Source of the DNA: Gemmatimonadota bacterium
GTDB lineage: Bacteria; Gemmatimonadota; Gemmatimonadetes; Longimicrobiales; Longimicrobiaceae
DNA: 13,074 nt
Direction of reading: 5' to 3'
Assembly (NCBI GenBank): GCA_019348265.1
Contig: JAHWJV010000048.1
Coordinates: 1-13,074 of the forward strand
The translations under genes and the position numbers were made by a program. Below are positions 11,251 to 13,074 of this stretch, in pieces (position 1 is the stretch's first letter; each line of letters opens with the position of its first letter). The notes under the pieces are model-generated. The model did no database searches and was not told where the DNA came from. It saw only the letters and a list, made by a program, of their open reading frames with translations.

Positions 11251-13074
11251 GCGCCGTACGGAATCCAGATGTTTTTGACCTCCGTAGCCCGCCGGAGGAA
11301 CTCCCGTCCTTCCCCCTGCTCGCGCGTGAACCAGTCGCGGTCGCGGCCGTAGCTGACCCAGCTGCGTTTCATGTTCCCGGCGGAGAGGCGCTCCACCATC
11401 GCACTCCCCGCCTCGCTCCCGAAGTACCACAGCCCGTCCACGTCGTCGTGAGCCGCGAGGACCTCCGTCAACTCGTCGGCAACCCCGGTGACGATGTTCA
11501 CGACTCCCCCGGGCACGTCCGACGTGTCGAAGACCTGGTACAGATCGGTCGCGACGAGCGGCGCCCTCGCGGAGGGGACCACCACCGATGTATTTCCCAG
11601 CGCGATCGCGGGCATCACGGTCGAGATCAGCCCGAGTAGCGGCGCCTGTTCCGGGCAGACGACGCCCATCACGCCCACGGGCTCCGGCATCGCGATGGTC
11701 ACGTTGCGGAATGGCGTGTGGTGCACAGCGCCATCCCACTTGTCCGCCCAGGCGGCGTACGTGTACAGCCGCTCGATCGAGAGTTCCACCTCCCACTCGC
11801 ACAGCGCAGGGGCGGCTCCAGTGGATTCCGAGATGCGCCGCACGAACTCTTCCGAGCGGGCAGCCAGGTTTTCCGCGATGTAGTAGAGGATCTGCGCCCG
11901 GTTGTGACCCGTCGAGCGCGCCCATCCCGAGGCCGCGTGCGCGGCTTCGACGGCATTACGGATGTCCTTGCGGTTTCCCCGACCCACTTCGCCGAGCCGC
12001 CGCCCGCCTGGCGCCTCGACCGTGAGCGAGTACCCGGAGTCGGGCCGCACCTGCTTGCCGCCGATGTACAGCTTGGCCGTGCGGTCGATGGGCGGCAGGC
12101 CGACATGGCCCTTCCCGGCGCCGGTTTCCAGTTGCCGGTTGCCAGTTTCCAGCCCGGCCTGACTGGCGACTGGAGACTGGTGACTGGCGACTCCCTCCCA
12201 GCGCGGCTTCACGTACTCCCACATACCTTCGGAGCCACCCTCGCGTCCGAAGCCGCTCTCGCGGTACCCGCCGAACCCGGCCGCCGCATCGAAGAAGTTC
12301 GTGCAGTTCACCCACACCGTCCCGGCCTTCACCTTCGGCGCGATGTCCAGCGCCAGGTTGATATTCTCGGTCCAGACGCTGGATGCGAGGCCGAAGGGCG
12401 TGTTGTTCGCGAGCGCGACCGCCTCGGTGGGGGTGCGGAAGGTCATCAGCACCACCACCGGGCCGAAGATCTCTACCTGCGCGATGGTCGCCGCGGGAGA
12501 GACGTCGGTGAAGAGCGTCGGCGGATAGAAGCAGCCGTCCTGAGGGCAGCTCCACGACGGCTGCCAGAGCGAGGCGCCTTCATCGACCCCCTGCTTCACC
12601 AGCTGCTCGATCCTCTCCAGCTGAACCGGGGCGACGATCGCGCCGATGTCGACCGCCTTGTCGAGCGGGTCGCCGACCCGGAGCGTCTCCATCCGCGCAC
12701 GGAGCTTCTCCACGAGCCGGTCGGAGATCCCTTCCTGCGCCAGGATGCGGGACCCGGCGCAGCAGACCTGCCCCTGGTTGAACCAGATGGCGTCCACGAC
12801 GCCTTCCACCACGCTGTCGAGGTCCGCGTCCTCGAAGACCAGGAAAGGCGACTTACCGCCCAGCTCCAGCGAGAGCTTCTTCCCCGTTCCGGCCGTTGCG
12901 ACGCGGATGATGCGGCCGACCTCGGTCGAGCCGGTGAAGGCGATCTTGTCGACGTCGTCGTGCTCCACCAGCGCCTGTCCGGTGCGGCCATCGCCGGTCA
13001 CCACGTTCAGCACTCCGGCCGGGAGGCCGACCTCCGCGCAGATCTGCGCGAAGAGCAGTGAGGTGAGCGGAGTG
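11247..13074 (-). CDS. ALDH16-type aldehyde dehydrogenase with two ALDH domains (partial, right edge)
   Basis: NAD(P)-dependent aldehyde oxidation. 608 residues are visible and the N-terminus lies beyond 13074; the frame is open to the edge (TPLTSLLFAQICAEVGLPAG precedes the first in-window GTG). Domain 1 (visible residues 1 to about 293) is catalytic: FTGSTEVGR (46-54), LELGGKSPF with the general base E70, NQGQVCCAGSR with nucleophile C104, EIFGPVV and the oligomer region GFGGYRESGFGREGG. Domain 2 (about 330-608) repeats the ALDH fold from SGYSLTVEAPGG but lacks the LELGG and catalytic-Cys blocks, ending VKNIWIPYGA. This layout, an active first domain and a pseudo-catalytic second one, is that of ALDH16. 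The linker between the domains (about 295-320) is encoded by an inverted heptamer array. It leads the DUF218 gene. Substrate unknown. Confidence 0.88.
   Translation of the reverse strand, partial: TPLTSLLFAQICAEVGLPAGVLNVVTGDGRTGQALVEHDDVDKIAFTGSTEVGRIIRVATAGTGKKLSLELGGKSPFLVFEDADLDSVVEGVVDAIWFNQGQVCCAGSRILAQEGISDRLVEKLRARMETLRVGDPLDKAVDIGAIVAPVQLERIEQLVKQGVDEGASLWQPSWSCPQDGCFYPPTLFTDVSPAATIAQVEIFGPVVVLMTFRTPTEAVALANNTPFGLASSVWTENINLALDIAPKVKAGTVWVNCTNFFDAAAGFGGYRESGFGREGGSEGMWEYVKPRWEGVASHQSPVASQAGLETGNRQLETGAGKGHVGLPPIDRTAKLYIGGKQVRPDSGYSLTVEAPGGRRLGEVGRGNRKDIRNAVEAAHAASGWARSTGHNRAQILYYIAENLAARSEEFVRRISESTGAAPALCEWEVELSIERLYTYAAWADKWDGAVHHTPFRNVTIAMPEPVGVMGVVCPEQAPLLGLISTVMPAIALGNTSVVVPSARAPLVATDLYQVFDTSDVPGGVVNIVTGVADELTEVLAAHDDVDGLWYFGSEAGSAMVERLSAGNMKRSWVSYGRDRDWFTREQGEGREFLRRATEVKNIWIPYGA
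12124..12188. repeat. Inverted heptamer array, word NNCCAGT, in frame inside the ALDH gene
   Basis: Left arm: GTTTCCA, GTTGCCG, GTTGCCA, GTTTCCA (12124-12151). Right arm: GACTGGC, GACTGGA, GACTGGT, GACTGGC (12161-12188). The spacer is 9 nt. In one phase both arms read NNCCAGT. On the minus strand the dehydrogenase frame passes through without a stop and yields a Ser/Gln/Gly/Asn-rich peptide, SHQSPVASQAGLETGNRQLE, between the two ALDH domains. Confidence 0.85.

Noticed and set aside
10528..11925. 465-aa DUF218 protein with a long N-terminus
   Set aside because: The extra N-terminal part overlaps the dehydrogenase in another frame and has no domain character.
11718..13061. 447-aa plus-strand frame opposite the dehydrogenase
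   Set aside because: Arg/Asp/His-rich antisense shadow typical of high-GC coding DNA; the minus-strand ALDH motifs are unambiguous.

Overview
The window is high-GC bacterial chromosome with strong G/C preference at third codon positions and short intergenic gaps. The gene set (DMT exporter plus inositol monophosphatase, POT transporter, YtrA-type GntR regulator plus slipin, a two-domain ALDH16-type dehydrogenase) suggests an environmental, Gemmatimonadota-like bacterium. That placement is inference from gene content and composition; no rRNA or marker gene is present. I see no tRNA, rRNA, CRISPR array, insertion sequence or prophage.

Layout. Positions 2-61 hold the last 19 codons of a plus-strand gene that converges on a minus-strand TcmP-like protein (144-1445). 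Next, on the minus strand, is a small 83-aa gene (1640-1891) with its own -10-like box, Shine-Dalgarno (SD) sequence and intrinsic terminator, then a cysteine-bearing protein of unknown function (2040-2342). A metabolic cluster, all on the minus strand, follows in transcription order: OsmC-like protein (5174-4731), cysteine synthase (4734-3808) and aspartate kinase (3798-2440). The first two overlap by 4 nt and the next two lie 9 nt apart, so this reads as one operon. Upstream are a 62-aa membrane protein (5264-5452) and an EamA transporter-inositol monophosphatase pair (7318-5592) joined by an ATGA overlap. From about 7377 a divergent promoter region leads to a plus-strand block: POT transporter (7433-9106), GntR/YtrA regulator (9176-9544) and slipin (9552-10517). 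This block converges, over a hairpin holding both stop codons, on a minus-strand pair: an ALDH16-type dehydrogenase that runs off the right edge (11247-13074) and a YdcF/DUF218 protein (10528-11250).

The most unusual feature is a set of five loci (1464-1546, 5194-5249, 5530-5616, 9056-9175, 12124-12188), each made of short arrays of a 7-bp word in two inverted arms. Every locus uses a different word, but both arms of a locus share it. Two arrays encode the C-terminal ends of proteins, one occupies the ribosome-binding region of the GntR gene, one lies just upstream of the TcmP-like gene, and one is carried in frame as the linker between the two ALDH domains. They resemble the heptanucleotide repeats (STRR) described in cyanobacteria, but here they have an inverted, hairpin-capable layout.
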